A DNA stretch of 64,000 nucleotides. Source: Betaproteobacteria bacterium UKL13-2. GTDB taxonomy: Bacteria > Pseudomonadota > Gammaproteobacteria > Burkholderiales > Usitatibacteraceae. Position numbers and translations under genes: made by a program. Where the stretch lies: assembly GCA_001602455.1 (NCBI GenBank), contig CP012157.1, forward strand, positions 801,733 to 865,732, in the 5' to 3' direction. The notes beneath the pieces were generated by a model that was not told where the DNA came from, made no database searches, and saw only the letters and a program-made list of their open reading frames with translations. Of the stretch, positions 63,206 to 64,000 are shown piece after piece (the stretch's first letter is position 1; each line of letters starts with the position of its first letter).

Positions 63206-64000
63206 ATGGCTATGCACAAAATTCACTATTCACGCATCCTCATGCAGCGCTTTACAAGGCAGCTTCTTTTGTTTCTGACCTGTGCGGTTGTATTCGCTTG
63301 CCAAGCGCAGCCGCTTCCTCGTCTTTTGGCCATCGAGAGTCAGAATGGGGTGGGCTTTTTGCTTCCGGAGACGCATTTCGGATTAAAAGTTGAGTTCGAC
63401 GCGTATTACAGCAATGTCATTCTGCCGGCCGCAAAGGCTTCAAACTTGGTTGTGCCGGAAGGGGTCGCATTGGGGGGGGCAATGCATGACCCGAACAGCA
63501 GATCGGATTGCGCGGGTCTCGACCCCCAAAAAGCGCGTCGCAAAGAAAGTGAGGCATTGGTCAACAAGTTTCTATTTGACCATCCTGGCAGGCTGGTGAT
63601 TGGGGGGTTTGCACAAACTCATAAAGAGTCGGAGCGCCAAACTTTTGTGGACTTAATCGCCATGTATCCATTCATCCTGAAGTTGGATGAAATCAACCAT
63701 CAGGTTAAGGTTCGGGATTTTCCGCTGCCAGGGTGGAAAGATCCAAGTGTGTTGTTTAAGCTTGAGCGGTACATTATGTCTCGCGATGGTCGGCGGGAGC
63801 CGCTTGAGGACTTCGGTGATTTTAAAAGGTCGTTCTGCCTGGTCCCCGAGGATAGACAACACGAATTCGTGAAGGCGCTAATCGCGCTTCATGCGGTGCG
63901 CGAAGACTACGATAAGGTAGATCTCTCAAAAGGGGAACTTTGCTTCAGGTCGGGGATGCGACAAATAAAAAATCAGCTTATGTGTATGGGGGCCGTGGCG
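63206..64000 (+). CDS. Second TraB/GumN-like exported protein (3' end outside window)
   Basis: 265 codons open to the window's last base. Signal sequence LLLFLTCAVVFACQAQP, possibly a lipoprotein signal (VFAC). NGVGFLLPETHFGLKVEFDA followed by ILPAAKASNLVVPEG parallels the GTxH segment of TraB/GumN proteins, with PETH in place of GTxH. Divergent from the first copy (60611). If the family is right, two such genes flank the GG peptides. The C-terminal motif that would confirm it lies beyond the window. Confidence 0.5.
   Translation, partial: MAMHKIHYSRILMQRFTRQLLLFLTCAVVFACQAQPLPRLLAIESQNGVGFLLPETHFGLKVEFDAYYSNVILPAAKASNLVVPEGVALGGAMHDPNSRSDCAGLDPQKARRKESEALVNKFLFDHPGRLVIGGFAQTHKESERQTFVDLIAMYPFILKLDEINHQVKVRDFPLPGWKDPSVLFKLERYIMSRDGRREPLEDFGDFKRSFCLVPEDRQHEFVKALIALHAVREDYDKVDLSKGELCFRSGMRQIKNQLMCMGAVA

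Overview
The window is bacterial chromosomal DNA, most likely from a betaproteobacterium (Burkholderiales-like). The main evidence is the gene order lolB–ispE–tRNA-Gln–prs–rplY–pth–ychF, a Bug-type (TTT family) solute receptor, a PilY1 pilus tip protein and a YfhL-type ferredoxin. It has two parts: a core backbone at about 31.5–56 kb, and accessory DNA at about 2.4–31.5 kb and 56–64 kb.

1–2.5 kb: the 3' part of pilY1, then tRNA-Thr(CGU) with a strong terminator. Pieces of this tRNA and its terminator recur at 18.88–18.93 kb, so 2.4–18.9 kb looks like an island bounded by att-like direct repeats. The island holds a DUF5131/TcmP pair, a decayed stretch (HEPN-like fragment, 5'-truncated Rhs, IS21 and IS1380 remnants, dead SNase and SRAP genes), and a run of small genes and toxin–antitoxin pairs (BrnT/BrnA, HigB/HigA), most of them followed by the same ~20-bp motif. 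It then carries an overlapping three-gene operon with two tyrosine recombinase domains, one of which appears split across a stop/start overlap, and an auto-inhibited Fic protein.

18.9–31.5 kb: a Phd/PIN toxin–antitoxin pair, a DUF3800 fragment, a GIY-YIG gene cut by an IS3-family element, and a minus-strand set that looks like a defence-type module: WYL regulator, second GIY-YIG protein, small membrane protein, unknown 421-aa protein, DUF2779 nuclease-like protein and AAA ATPase. An Rhs fragment ends the region.

31.5–56 kb: core genes ftsX, ftsE, ftsY (one-base frameshift in a G7 run), rsmD, coaD, ferredoxin, dynamin-like GTPase, mutM, a TPR protein, lolB, ispE, tRNA-Gln, prs, rplY, pth and ychF. 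Next come a two-component pair of the dedicated-sortase type and a wrecked VIT-domain gene, split by an intact IS1380-family element with a 4-bp target duplication and stopped by a MITE-like repeat. A Bug receptor, a Pho-box-preceded DUF47/PiT phosphate operon and a DegS-like protease follow. A MITE-like family with ends resembling CTAGCCTGAATATTTCATGG is scattered here and often supplies the stop codons of neighbouring genes.

56–64 kb: the most striking locus. A peptidase-containing ABC exporter (C39 domain), a tiny coupled ORF and an HlyD-type adaptor form one operon. Opposite them are three double-glycine-leader peptides (at 60.1, 62.1 and 62.7 kb). Each has its own copy of a promoter with a 9- or 10-base G tract between -35 and -10. 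The second and third promoters arrived as duplicated segments that also carry the 5' end of hlyD and begin at a 20-bp motif (core GGGGTCAGACACCATTT), which also marks two rearrangement junctions elsewhere in the window. Two TraB/GumN-like proteins lie among the peptides. I read this as an amplifying, potentially phase-variable secreted-peptide (bacteriocin-like) locus.
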